Notes under the pieces: generated by a model
Databases searched by the model: none
Seen by the model: only the letters and a program-made list of their open reading frames with translations
Told to the model about the DNA's origin: nothing
Translations under genes and position numbers: made by a program
Part shown: in pieces, positions 25,321-33,615 of the stretch
Position numbering within the stretch: the stretch's first letter is position 1
How the letters are laid out: each line of letters starts with the position of its first letter
NCBI GenBank assembly: GCA_027621295.1
Contig: JAQCBR010000027.1
Location: forward strand, 1-38,094
DNA from: Planctomycetota bacterium
GTDB lineage: Bacteria > Planctomycetota > UBA1135 > UBA2386
Length of the DNA: 38,094 nt
Reading direction: 5' to 3'

Positions 25321-26688
25321 TCAGCGGCGGATGTGTCGGTAGAAGGGCTCGTCGTCCTTGCGGTAGACCACCTTGCCGTTCACAAGTGCCGTCTCCACAA
25401 AGGTCTTATAGTGCAGGGGGTCGCCGTCGAGAATCAAGATGTCGGCGTCCTTGCCCGCTTCGATCGAGCCGACGCGGCGGTCTGCGTTGGCGATCTTCGC
25501 CGAGTCCAGCGTCAGGGTCCGGAGCGCGGCGCGGTTCGGCATCCCGCCTCGCACCGCGAACGCGGCGTCGACGTGGGGCGTGTTGAGGTCCTGGCCCATG
25601 ATGCCGCCGGTGCCGATCGACGGGCTGCCGCCGAAGCGGCCGCTCGGGGTCGTCACCGCGACCGGGACGCCCGCCGCGTGGAGGATCGCGCTCTGCGCGA
25701 TGTTGGAGCCCGTGGTGTCCGGAGCGGCCTCGTCGTTCTCGACGCGCTGACGCGGTGAGACGACCGCCATCGAGCCGGTCGCGGCGACCTCGTCGGCGAT
25801 CGCCCAGGCTTCGATCGGGCGGTCGAGGACCACGCCGACGCCGAGCAGCGAGGCGATCTCCATCGCCTGCCGGATCTGCGTCTGGTCGAAGCCGCGGGAT
25901 CCGCTGCCGCCCATGCCCGGGAACCGGAAGCCGCCGCCTCCGCTCGCGATCCACAGGCGCTTCTCGCCGGACATCACCTTGAGGATCTCCTCGGTGCCCT
26001 TCGGCGCCGCCGGAGCCTTCGTGTCCGGCTTGCTGGCCGCTTCCTTGACCGCGTCCTGGTGCTTCCGCGCCTGCTCGACGAGGTCGCGGAACTTCGACAG
26101 GTCCTGGGCGGACAGCGGCATGCGCATCGACGCGGTCGTGTTCTCGACGCAGACCATGCCGTCCAGGTCGCCGTAGGCGAGCTTGACGACCGCGCTGTTG
26201 CCGCCGGGCGTGCCGGCACCGCTGCCCGACGTCCAGAGGAACGACGTGATGCCGGCCGCGAGCCCCATCTTGATCGTCGGATCGAAGGGGTTCAGACCCT
26301 CGCGGACATCGGAGCCGCCGCCGGGGGCGCCGAAGCCGCTGGCCATCGGCAGGCAGAAGCCCGGGGCGACGACCTTGCCGGTGGCGTCGACGATCGTCGC
26401 GCCCTCGGGGATCTCGACCTCCTGGCCGACCGCGTGGATCTTGTCGTCGGCGAGGACGACGTGCGTGCGGCGCAGCACGGTGCCGTCACCGACGTGGACG
26501 TCGCCACCCTGGATCACGGTCCAGGACTCGACCTTCTTGTTCTCGGCCGGCTTCTCGGGCTGCGGCGCCGCCTGGGGCTGCGCCTCGGGCGGTCGACCGC
26601 GACGGCCGAACCGCTGGGCGGAGCCGTCCGGGGCGAGCGTCAGTGCGGCGAGGGCCGCGGCGAGGACGGTAGTGCGGTGCATCATCAT
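25321..26688 (-). CDS. Secreted amidohydrolase-like protein, metal site lost (array gene 9, last)
   Basis: 455 residues with signal peptide (about 1-24) and a Pro/Gln/Glu/Lys-rich linker (26-52). It has the amidohydrolase fold frame: N-terminal strands of the composite sandwich (GATIVDATGKVVAPGF) and C-terminal RRVGSIEAGKDADILILDGD. Where active members have Asp-Leu-His-x-His after Pro-Gly-Phe, it reads Cys-Leu-Pro-Met-Ala-Ser (112-117), so both HxH histidines are Met115 and Ser117. The carboxy-Lys, later His and Asp sites are also not recognisable. The internal loop SGSGAGTPGGNSAVVK is kept. It is predicted to be catalytically dead and to have a binding or structural role. The start is one of three consecutive ATGs; the first overlaps the upstream stop (ATGA, 26685-26688). 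Confidence 0.85.
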   Translation of the reverse strand: MMMHRTTVLAAALAALTLAPDGSAQRFGRRGRPPEAQPQAAPQPEKPAENKKVESWTVIQGGDVHVGDGTVLRRTHVVLADDKIHAVGQEVEIPEGATIVDATGKVVAPGFCLPMASGFGAPGGGSDVREGLNPFDPTIKMGLAAGITSFLWTSGSGAGTPGGNSAVVKLAYGDLDGMVCVENTTASMRMPLSAQDLSKFRDLVEQARKHQDAVKEAASKPDTKAPAAPKGTEEILKVMSGEKRLWIASGGGGFRFPGMGGSGSRGFDQTQIRQAMEIASLLGVGVVLDRPIEAWAIADEVAATGSMAVVSPRQRVENDEAAPDTTGSNIAQSAILHAAGVPVAVTTPSGRFGGSPSIGTGGIMGQDLNTPHVDAAFAVRGGMPNRAALRTLTLDSAKIANADRRVGSIEAGKDADILILDGDPLHYKTFVETALVNGKVVYRKDDEPFYRHIRR

Positions 26689-28103
26689 CGGGGGTTGTGC
26701 GACTCCACTTCGTGGCCAGCGAGGTAGACCGAGCGAAGGTCGGAGACCGGGTCGAGCGGGTCTCCGGTGAACACGAGCAGGTCGGCGCGACGGCCTTCGG
26801 CGATCGAACCGACCTTGTCCTGGATGCCGAGCGCCTGCGCGGGGACGACGGTCATCGCGCGGAGCGCCGCGTCGGCGGGAAGGCCGCAGCGGACCAGTTC
26901 CATCACGTCGAAGCGCATCGAGCGCACGCCGTTGGCGCTGTCGGGCAGGAGGAATCCGATCTGCAGGCCCGCGTCAGCGAGGTCCTTGATCGGGTGGGCC
27001 AGCGTGCGGGTGTTCGGCACTTGGGTCATCGCCGGCGGGGTCAGCACGATCGGCGCCGCCTTCTTCAGCCACTCCGCCTCGAGGGACAGCAGGCCGGTCC
27101 GCGGGTCGAGGCGTTCGGCGACGACCGCCGCGCTCTTCATCGGCTCGTCGCCGACGAACGAGCGGTAGTGCTGCACGTCCATCGCCGAACCGAGCGTCAG
27201 GAAGGCCCTGCGCTGGCCGTCGAGCACGTCCGCGATGACTTCGATGTTCGGGTCCTTCGGCGGCTCGGGCTTCTTCTCCTGGGGCTTCGGCGCCTCGGCG
27301 GGCTTCTCCTCGGTCTTCGGCTTCTCGCCCTCCTTGCCCTCGGGAGCCGGGCCTTCCTTCTTCTCACCCTCGGCGGGCTTGGCCTCGCCCTCGGGCTTCT
27401 GCTCGGCCGGCTTGTCGCCTTCGGCCGGCTTCTCTTCGGGCTTCGGCTCTTCCTTCGGCTTCTTGCGCTCCTCGAGCGCCTTCTGCGCCTTGTCGAGGGC
27501 GTCCTTGATCGCCTTGCCCGCGCGCGGGCCGGGGGCGGGCGACACGACCACGTAGGCCTCGTCACGGACGGCCAGCGCGACGTCGGGCCCGACGTTCGGG
27601 GCGAGTTCCGCGGCCTGACCCGGGAAGCCGGTGCCGTCCGGGTGGACGACCAGCGTCGTCACGCCCGCGCGCAGCAGCTCACCGAAGATGTCCTGTCGGT
27701 CGTAGATCTGGTCCGCGATCTTGCGGGCCGCCTGGACCTGGGCGTTGCCACCGCCTCCGCCGCCGCTCGGGACGCGGGTCGGGCGACCGCCGCGGCGTCC
27801 GCCCGGGAACGAGGGCGCGGCGCCGCCTCCGCCTCCGCCGAGTCCCGCCTTCGACCACGCGTGGACGAGGCCGGGCATCACCGTGCCTCCGGCGACGTCG
27901 ACCACGTGGGCACCGGGCGGGACCTTCACGTCGGCGCCGACCGCTTCGATGCGGCCGTCACGCACGAGGATCGTCCCGTCTTCGATCGTGCCCGCGTCCG
28001 TCATCGTCAGGATGCGGGCGTGCACGAACGCAGTCGGCGCCTGGGCCGCGAGAGGGACGCTGAGGCACAGCGCCAGTGCGGTGAGGAAGCAGCGCTTCGT
28101 CAT
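26685..28103 (-). CDS. Secreted amidohydrolase-like protein with Gly-rich and Lys/Pro/Glu-rich inserts, metal site lost (array gene 8)
   Basis: 472 residues, signal peptide 1-21. The family frame is recognisable at both ends (DGTILVRDGRIEAVGADVKV, and GSIAEGRRADLLVFTGDPLD). The metal motif after Pro-Gly-Leu-Val reads His-Ala-Trp-Ser-Lys (81-85), so HxH is replaced by Trp and Lys. Directly after it is a Gly-rich stretch (88-119, containing GGRRGGRPTR). Residues about 214-286 are a low-complexity Lys-Pro-Glu-Ala linker splitting the barrel. Despite this the frame is fully open and the C-terminus (MTVVPAQALGIQDKVGS) is well conserved, which argues against a decaying pseudogene. Its start overlaps the upstream stop (ATGA at 28100-28103), with GGAG a few bases upstream. 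Confidence 0.83.
   Translation of the reverse strand: MTKRCFLTALALCLSVPLAAQAPTAFVHARILTMTDAGTIEDGTILVRDGRIEAVGADVKVPPGAHVVDVAGGTVMPGLVHAWSKAGLGGGGGGAAPSFPGGRRGGRPTRVPSGGGGGGNAQVQAARKIADQIYDRQDIFGELLRAGVTTLVVHPDGTGFPGQAAELAPNVGPDVALAVRDEAYVVVSPAPGPRAGKAIKDALDKAQKALEERKKPKEEPKPEEKPAEGDKPAEQKPEGEAKPAEGEKKEGPAPEGKEGEKPKTEEKPAEAPKPQEKKPEPPKDPNIEVIADVLDGQRRAFLTLGSAMDVQHYRSFVGDEPMKSAAVVAERLDPRTGLLSLEAEWLKKAAPIVLTPPAMTQVPNTRTLAHPIKDLADAGLQIGFLLPDSANGVRSMRFDVMELVRCGLPADAALRAMTVVPAQALGIQDKVGSIAEGRRADLLVFTGDPLDPVSDLRSVYLAGHEVESHNPR
27246..27464 (-). repeat. Coding low-complexity Lys/Pro/Glu/Ala-rich linker
   Basis: This is the in-frame segment of the 26685-28103 gene encoding about 73 residues made almost only of Lys, Pro, Glu, Ala and Gly, with imperfect repeats of Lys-Pro-Ala-Glu and Glu-Lys-Pro. 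It is a probable unstructured spacer. Similar but shorter linkers occur in three other genes of the array. Confidence 0.85.
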
Positions 28104-29392
28104 CTGTCGTCTCCGAGGACATGGACGAGCCGGCCTTCGATGAAGACCAGCTCGGGGGGGTGGCGGGGATCGAGCGGGTCGCCCCGTGTCACCTGGAAGT
28201 CAGCGTCCTTGCCCGGCGTCAGCGAGCCGACCCGATCCGCGAGCCCGATCTGTCGGGCGGGAACGAGGGTCAGGGAGCGCAGCGCAGCGTCCCAGGGCAG
28301 GTCGAGGCGCACGGCCATCGCGGCCTGGAGCTGCAGCTCCTCGGCGGCGATCACCGGCGCGTCGGTGTTGATCGAGAGGTCCTTGCAGCCAGCGTCCCAG
28401 TAGCCGGCCGCGATGCCCTGCATGCGACCCTCGCGGGTGAGCTGGTACATCCGGGGGCCGAGGTTCACCGGCGTGTTGCGTGCGGCGAGGGCACTCGCGG
28501 CCCAGTGCCCGTCGAACGTGCCGTGCGACAGGATCATCCAGGTCTGGAACACGTCCTGGAACATCCGCGCGGTCGCCACGCAGTCGCGCGCGCCCGCGGT
28601 GTGGATGATGACCGGCACCTCGCGGTCGAACACGCGACGGAGCTGTTCCAGGTCGGCCTGGAGTTCGGGCTTGTCGCCCTCGCCGGCCGCGAACGCCCGC
28701 CACGCGGCCGCATACTGCCGGCCGCGCATCAGCGCCTCGGTCAGCAGGTGGTGCATGCCCATCCTGGTCTCGCCGAGATCGCCGCTCCGCCGCTCGGGGT
28801 TGTAGCCCTGCGCGACCTTCATCGCGCCGAGCTCGCGGACGACCATCGCATCCAGGTCCGAGCCGGGCTTCATCTTCAGCAGAGCCCCGAACCCGGAGAT
28901 GTTGGTGCCCGACCCAGGGATGAACAGCGTCGTGGTCACGCCGCCGGCGACCGTCTCGGCGATCGCGCGCGACGACGGCCGGATCGCGTCGAGCGTCCGC
29001 AGCTCGGCGTTGATCGGCGTGACCATGTCGTTGATGTCTCCACCGCCGGAGGAAACGTGGTGGTGGAGGTCGACGAAACCGGGGCTGACGACGCGGTCCC
29101 CGAGATCGAGGATCGGCACGCCGGGGGGGACGGCAACGTCGGTCGCAGCGCCGATCGCGCGGATGCGGCTGCCCTCGACGAGCATCGTGCCGCCGTCCAG
29201 GGGGGCGCCGTCGACGGTCAGGAAGCGCGCCGCCCTGACCGCGTAGACGTCGGGCCGCGCCGCGCGGAGCGCGCTCGCGGTCAGCGATTCCTGGCCGCTG
29301 AGCGAGCCCGCCACGAGCGCGAGCCCGACTGCACACGAGCCCCGGAGGGTCCGTGCGAGGCCTGGGGCGATGCGCTGCATGGCGTGGCTCAT
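28100..29392 (-). CDS. Secreted amidohydrolase, metal site intact (array gene 7)
   Basis: 430-residue secreted hydrolase of the COG1228 group, substrate unknown. The signal peptide is 1-33 (CAVGLALVAGSLSGQ). A full ligand set is visible: H110 and H112 in FVDLHHHV, Lys192 in GAMKVAQGYNPER (carboxylated Lys), H264 in VIIHTAG, H290 in LSHGTF and D344 in SINTDAP. Internal loop IPGSGTNISGFGALLK and C-terminal VGSLTPGKDADFQVTRGDPL are family hallmarks. It is the closest relative within the array of the next gene upstream (29430-30821), with the same metal set and the shared NPERRSGDLG motif. The two probably form the catalytic part of the operon. Start is ATG 29392, with a second ATG four codons later. 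It overlaps the downstream gene by four bases. Confidence 0.87.
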   Translation of the reverse strand: MSHAMQRIAPGLARTLRGSCAVGLALVAGSLSGQESLTASALRAARPDVYAVRAARFLTVDGAPLDGGTMLVEGSRIRAIGAATDVAVPPGVPILDLGDRVVSPGFVDLHHHVSSGGGDINDMVTPINAELRTLDAIRPSSRAIAETVAGGVTTTLFIPGSGTNISGFGALLKMKPGSDLDAMVVRELGAMKVAQGYNPERRSGDLGETRMGMHHLLTEALMRGRQYAAAWRAFAAGEGDKPELQADLEQLRRVFDREVPVIIHTAGARDCVATARMFQDVFQTWMILSHGTFDGHWAASALAARNTPVNLGPRMYQLTREGRMQGIAAGYWDAGCKDLSINTDAPVIAAEELQLQAAMAVRLDLPWDAALRSLTLVPARQIGLADRVGSLTPGKDADFQVTRGDPLDPRHPPELVFIEGRLVHVLGDDR

Positions 29393-29429
29393 CTGCGGTT
29401 CGGTCGTGCGCGACTCGGTCGGGCGTGGA

Positions 29430-30821
29430 TCAGAAGCGCGGCTTCAGGGGGTCGCGCTTGTAGGCGATGTTGCCGTTGACCAGCGTCATCTCGACGTGGC
29501 TGCGCGGGTCGATCGGGTCGCCGCTCCAGATGCCCATGTCGGCGTCCTTGCCGACCTCGAGCGAGCCGATGCGGTCCGCGACGCCGACGAAGCGCGCCTG
29601 GTTCAGCGTGATCGCGCGGATGCCGACCGCGTCCGGCAGACCGAGGCGGACGGCCATCGCGCACTGCAGCGTCAGCTCGTGCTGGGCGACGACCGGCGAG
29701 TCGGTGTTGATGCCGATGCCGTCGATGCCGACGCCGCGCTGGGTCTCGCCGAAGCCGTGCATGCCGCCCGCGTACCAGCCGTTCGCGGTGCCGACGAACG
29801 CGCCTTCCATGCCCGACCCCGAGCCCCAGCCGGAGCCGCGGTCGAAGTGGTACTGGCGAGGGCCGTTGCAGATCGGCACGCCGGACTCGAGCGCGAACTC
29901 GCTGAGCCGGTAGGCGTCGAACGTGCCGTGCACGATCACGGTCCACAGCCCGAGCTCGTTGCGGAGCTGGCGGATCGTCTGCAGCACGACCTGGTAGATC
30001 TGCGTGTGGACGGCGATCGGGTACTCGTGGCGGAACAGGCCGCGCAGGTACTCGAGATCGGCGCGGAGCTCGGGCTTGGGGCCTTCACCGCGATCGAACG
30101 CCTCCCACTCCTCGTAGTAGGCCTGGCCGCGGAGCAGCGTCTCGCGCAGTCCTGCGTTCATGCCGAGCGGCGTCATGCCGAGGTCGCCCGAGCGGCGCTC
30201 GGGGTTGCCGGCCTGGGCGATCTTCAGGCATCCCGGGAAGCGCAGCAGCGCCTCCTGCGGAGTCCGGCCCCAGGTCTTCGTCAGAGTGCCGAAACCGCCC
30301 ATGTTCGAGCCGGAGCCCGGGATGTAGAGGACGGTCGTCACGCCGCCGGCGAGCGCGTTCCGCATGTCCTCGTGATCCATCGTCACGAGGTCCACGGTCC
30401 GCATCTCCGGGTTCGTCTGGTGGACGGTGTCGTTGAGGTCGAATCCCTTGGCGGCGATGTGGCAGTGCAGGTCGACGAGACCCGGCACGCACCAGTGCTC
30501 GCTCATGTCGACGAGCTCGAAGCCCTGCGGGATCGCAACCTCACCGGCCTTGCCGAGCGCGACGATCTTGCCGTTGCGCGTCAGCACGATGCCGTCGTCG
30601 ATCGGGGCCGTGCTGACCGGGATGATCTTCGCGAACCGGAACGCGTAGGCCGGGCTCTCGACGCGGTCGGGGCCCGTGATCGCGACCTTGTACTCGGCCG
30701 GCTTGCGGCCGAAGTAGATGTCGATCGACGGCTCCTGCGCGGAGGCGTCGTTGATGGAGGCCGCGAGGCCGAGAGCGAGCGCCGCGAAGGTTGCGCGGCG
30801 CAGCGTGAGGATGCGGTCCAT
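29430..30821 (-). CDS. Secreted amidohydrolase, metal site intact (array gene 6)
   Basis: 463 residues with signal peptide about 1-28 (ending NDASAQ). Metal ligands: H119 and H121 in LVDLHCHI, Lys200 in CLKIAQAGNPER, H272 in IAVHTQ, H298 in VHGTFD and D374 in GINTDSP. Hallmark loop IPGSGSNMGGFGTLTK and C-terminal IGSLEVGKDADMGIWSGDPID are present. A Gly/Trp-rich segment (RGSGWGSGSGMEG) sits before the final catalytic Asp. ATG 30821 is chosen over an upstream start at 30866 because AGGAG (30830-30834) is 8 bases before it and the signal peptide begins there. Its ATG shares one base with the TGA of the upstream gene (TGATG). The substrate is unknown; it is probably periplasmic and an amide or peptide hydrolase. 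Confidence 0.88.
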   Translation of the reverse strand: MDRILTLRRATFAALALGLAASINDASAQEPSIDIYFGRKPAEYKVAITGPDRVESPAYAFRFAKIIPVSTAPIDDGIVLTRNGKIVALGKAGEVAIPQGFELVDMSEHWCVPGLVDLHCHIAAKGFDLNDTVHQTNPEMRTVDLVTMDHEDMRNALAGGVTTVLYIPGSGSNMGGFGTLTKTWGRTPQEALLRFPGCLKIAQAGNPERRSGDLGMTPLGMNAGLRETLLRGQAYYEEWEAFDRGEGPKPELRADLEYLRGLFRHEYPIAVHTQIYQVVLQTIRQLRNELGLWTVIVHGTFDAYRLSEFALESGVPICNGPRQYHFDRGSGWGSGSGMEGAFVGTANGWYAGGMHGFGETQRGVGIDGIGINTDSPVVAQHELTLQCAMAVRLGLPDAVGIRAITLNQARFVGVADRIGSLEVGKDADMGIWSGDPIDPRSHVEMTLVNGNIAYKRDPLKPRF

Positions 30822-33607
30822 CAGTTCTTCTCCTCCCGCGCGTCGAAGACCACGCGGCCGTTGCAAACGACGAGTTGGACCCGGCTGGTCGGGTCGAACG
30901 GGCTGCCGCTGAACACCACCAGGTCCGCGTCCTTGCCGCGCTCCAGGCTGCCGATGCGGTCGTCGATCCCGAACATCTGGGCCGGGCCCAGCGTCAGCGC
31001 GTGCAGCGCCGCCTGCGGGTCCATCCCGTAGCGGATCGCGTGCATCGCGTGCTCGGCGAGGTAGCGGCTGCCCGCGTTGTCGCCGGTGACGATCGACAGC
31101 ACGGCGCCGGCGTCGGCGAGGCGCGCCGGCGCGTTGACGATCTTGCCGTCCTCGCGGCGAACCAGGTCAGGGCCGAGCATCACGTGCGGGGCCTCGAGCA
31201 TGTCCGGCGTGTCGACGAGGTCGTCGGCGCCGTGCAGCACGTAGCGGATGTCCGCTTCGGCCATCGCCTTCGCGATGGCCTCGATGGCCGGGGCGCGCTG
31301 GACGCGAACGACCGCGGTGGCACGCTTCTCGATCAGCGCGCGCATCGATTCCATCGCTTCGTCGACGGCGGGCTTCTTCGGGCGGCCGTCGTCGTCGTCG
31401 CTCGCCTTGGAGCTCTTGGACGAGCTCGCGGCTCCAGCCTTCGTGCGCCGGCCAGTGATCTTCGCCTCCTGGCCCATCGCCTGGACGGTGCCCTCGAAGG
31501 AGTCCTGCGAGACCGTCGCGACCATCTCGGACCGGTTCTGCATGAACTGCAGCTTTGCCCGCAGCTCACCGTTCTGGAACGAGCCGTCTTCGATCGGTGC
31601 CTCGGGCAGCTCCCGCTCCCCGAACGACAGCTGCGCCGTGCCGGTGACCTTCGTGCCGTCGAGCTTGAGCACCAGCTTGATGCCGAGCGCGCGGCCCATC
31701 TGCGGGATCTCCATCTCGCAGTCCCAGGTCCCCGTGATCGGGTCCGGCTTCGCCTCTTCCTGGGGCTCGGGCTTGGCCTCCACGGGCTTCGTGGCCTTGC
31801 CGGCTTCGAAGTCCGCGAGCGCCTTCTCGTAGGCCTTCCAGGCCTCGATGTACTTCTTGCCCTTCTCGATCTCGGCGACGAGCGGCTTGGCGGCGTCGGG
31901 TCCGATCGCGTCGAACACGAAGCGGACGCCCGCGATGTCGCGGACCACCATCGAGGCGTTGTCCGTGGCAGCCGTCTTCACCGCGGCCACGCGGCCCGAT
32001 ACGAGTCCCTGGTCGACGCCCGACACGAGAAGCGTCGTGACGCCGGCGCGGGTCGCGGGGGCGAACGTCGGGTCGGCCGGGTCGAGGACGTCGGCGATCT
32101 TCTGGTCGGCGCTGCCGCCCGGGACCTCGACGCCGTCGCCCGACAGGCCGAGCGTCGTGTTGCCGTCGACGAAGCCCGGCGTGACGACGCCGTCGATCTC
32201 GAGGACGCGCGCACCGTAGGGGATCGCGAGGTCGGCGCCGATGCCGCGCACCTTGCCGTCGGCGATCAGGATCGTGCCGTCACGGATCGTCTCGCCGTTG
32301 CCGACGAGGATGCGCGGAGCGCGGATCGCGAGGAGGTCGACGTCCGTCTCGCGCTCGTACGCGGGGCGACCGTCGATCCAGGTCTGCTCGACCATGGTGC
32401 CGACCGCGAGCGGAGGGCCGCTGAGCACGAGGAAGTCCGCGTCGCGTCCGACCTCGAGCGTGCCGACGCGATCGCCGACGCCGAGGACATCGGCGGCGGT
32501 GCTCGTGACCGCAGCGAGGGCCGCGCTCGGGTCCATGCCGTAGCGGACGGCGATGCCGGCGAGCATCAGCATGTCCGGCAGGTCGGCGGTGCGACCGGGC
32601 GCGAGCGCGACGCGGGCACCGGCCTTGGCGGCGATGCCTGCGTTCTCGGGACGGTCGGTCGGCGCCTTCTCGGCGCGGTTGCCGCCGCCAGGGTTGCTCG
32701 CGCTCAGGCGGACCGGCGCGCGGAAGACGACCGGCACGTCGCCGAGCCAGGGGGCGACCCGGTCGACGTCGGCGGGGTTCTCGAGCACCGGGACGAGCCC
32801 GAGCTCCTTGCCGAACTGGATCGCGCGCCGGACGTCGGCGGCGCCGCGTGCGGCGATGCGCAGCGGCAGCGAGCCGAGCTGCACCTGGCGCAGCGGTTCG
32901 AGCGCGTAGCGCTCCTCGATCGGCGCGGGGCCGGTCGGGGCGGCGTTCTCGCCGGCTGCGGCAGCCTCGGCGAACAGCTCGCGCAGCGTCGCGAGCTGCG
33001 AGATCCGCGCAGACGGGTACTGGCGCTGCGCGGGCTCGAGCGGGTCGTCCGCGGTCGGGAAGATCGTCGGCTCGAAGATCGGCGGCGCCTGCGTGCTCGC
33101 CTCGCCGAGGGTCACGCGCAGCGCGGCAGCTTCCGCGAGCACGCGCTGGACGAGGTCATCACCGGCGAGCTTCACGACCGAGCCCTGCCCCGGCACGAGG
33201 CGGTTCCGCCCCGGTGCGAGGTAGACGGTGGTCACGCCGCCGGACAGCGCGCTGTTGTACTCCCGCAGGAAGTCGAAGCCGTCGAGCGCGACGAAGTCGG
33301 GCGTGACGTTGTAGTTGTCGTCCCCGTGGCCGGACAGGTCGCTGTCGGCGGCGACGAGACCCGCCATCACGGTCTTGTCCGACGCGTCGACGATCGTCAG
33401 GTCCTGATCGGTCGGCGCGTTGGTGCTGATCGATGCGACGCGGCCGTCGCGGATCACCAGCCAGCCGTCCTTCACGACGCGGGTCGGCGTGACGTACAGC
33501 GTGCCGCAACGAACGGCGAGATCTCCGGGGCCGCGCGTGGGTTCCGGTTCGCCGACCGCGGGTGCGGTCGAGAAGGCCAGAGCGGCAGTCAGGGTGAGGG
33601 TGCGCAT
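30821..33607 (-). CDS. Secreted tandem double amidohydrolase-like protein with inserted beta domain, both metal sites lost (array gene 5)
   Basis: 928 residues with signal peptide about 1-19. Two complete family modules stand in tandem. Module 1 (about 30-420) ends VGTLEVGRDADFLVLSGPPL and has Ala-Asp-Ser-Asp (87-90) in place of Leu-His-x-His. Module 2 (about 421-928) ends IGSLERGKDADLVVFSGSPF and has Asp-Gly-Asn-Thr-Thr (481-485) there. Both keep the internal loop and its Lys (K146 in APGRNRLVPGQGSVVK; K544). Within module 2, residues about 622-725 form a separate all-beta domain starting ITGTWDCEMEIPQMG, flanked by a Lys/Pro/Glu linker and a Ser/Lys/Asp stretch. The ATG at 33607 lies 8 bases after the upstream stop; the open frame beyond it lies over that gene and is not used. 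Confidence 0.85.
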   Translation of the reverse strand: MRTLTLTAALAFSTAPAVGEPEPTRGPGDLAVRCGTLYVTPTRVVKDGWLVIRDGRVASISTNAPTDQDLTIVDASDKTVMAGLVAADSDLSGHGDDNYNVTPDFVALDGFDFLREYNSALSGGVTTVYLAPGRNRLVPGQGSVVKLAGDDLVQRVLAEAAALRVTLGEASTQAPPIFEPTIFPTADDPLEPAQRQYPSARISQLATLRELFAEAAAAGENAAPTGPAPIEERYALEPLRQVQLGSLPLRIAARGAADVRRAIQFGKELGLVPVLENPADVDRVAPWLGDVPVVFRAPVRLSASNPGGGNRAEKAPTDRPENAGIAAKAGARVALAPGRTADLPDMLMLAGIAVRYGMDPSAALAAVTSTAADVLGVGDRVGTLEVGRDADFLVLSGPPLAVGTMVEQTWIDGRPAYERETDVDLLAIRAPRILVGNGETIRDGTILIADGKVRGIGADLAIPYGARVLEIDGVVTPGFVDGNTTLGLSGDGVEVPGGSADQKIADVLDPADPTFAPATRAGVTTLLVSGVDQGLVSGRVAAVKTAATDNASMVVRDIAGVRFVFDAIGPDAAKPLVAEIEKGKKYIEAWKAYEKALADFEAGKATKPVEAKPEPQEEAKPDPITGTWDCEMEIPQMGRALGIKLVLKLDGTKVTGTAQLSFGERELPEAPIEDGSFQNGELRAKLQFMQNRSEMVATVSQDSFEGTVQAMGQEAKITGRRTKAGAASSSKSSKASDDDDGRPKKPAVDEAMESMRALIEKRATAVVRVQRAPAIEAIAKAMAEADIRYVLHGADDLVDTPDMLEAPHVMLGPDLVRREDGKIVNAPARLADAGAVLSIVTGDNAGSRYLAEHAMHAIRYGMDPQAALHALTLGPAQMFGIDDRIGSLERGKDADLVVFSGSPFDPTSRVQLVVCNGRVVFDAREEKN
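30830..30834 (-). promoter_or_regulatory. Ribosome binding site fixing the start of array gene 6
   Basis: AGGAG within GGGAGGAG on the minus strand, 8 bases before the ATG at 30821 and inside the last codons of the upstream gene. It decides for this start over the longer open frame. Confidence 0.6.
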
Positions 33608-33615
33608 CGGTTCGA

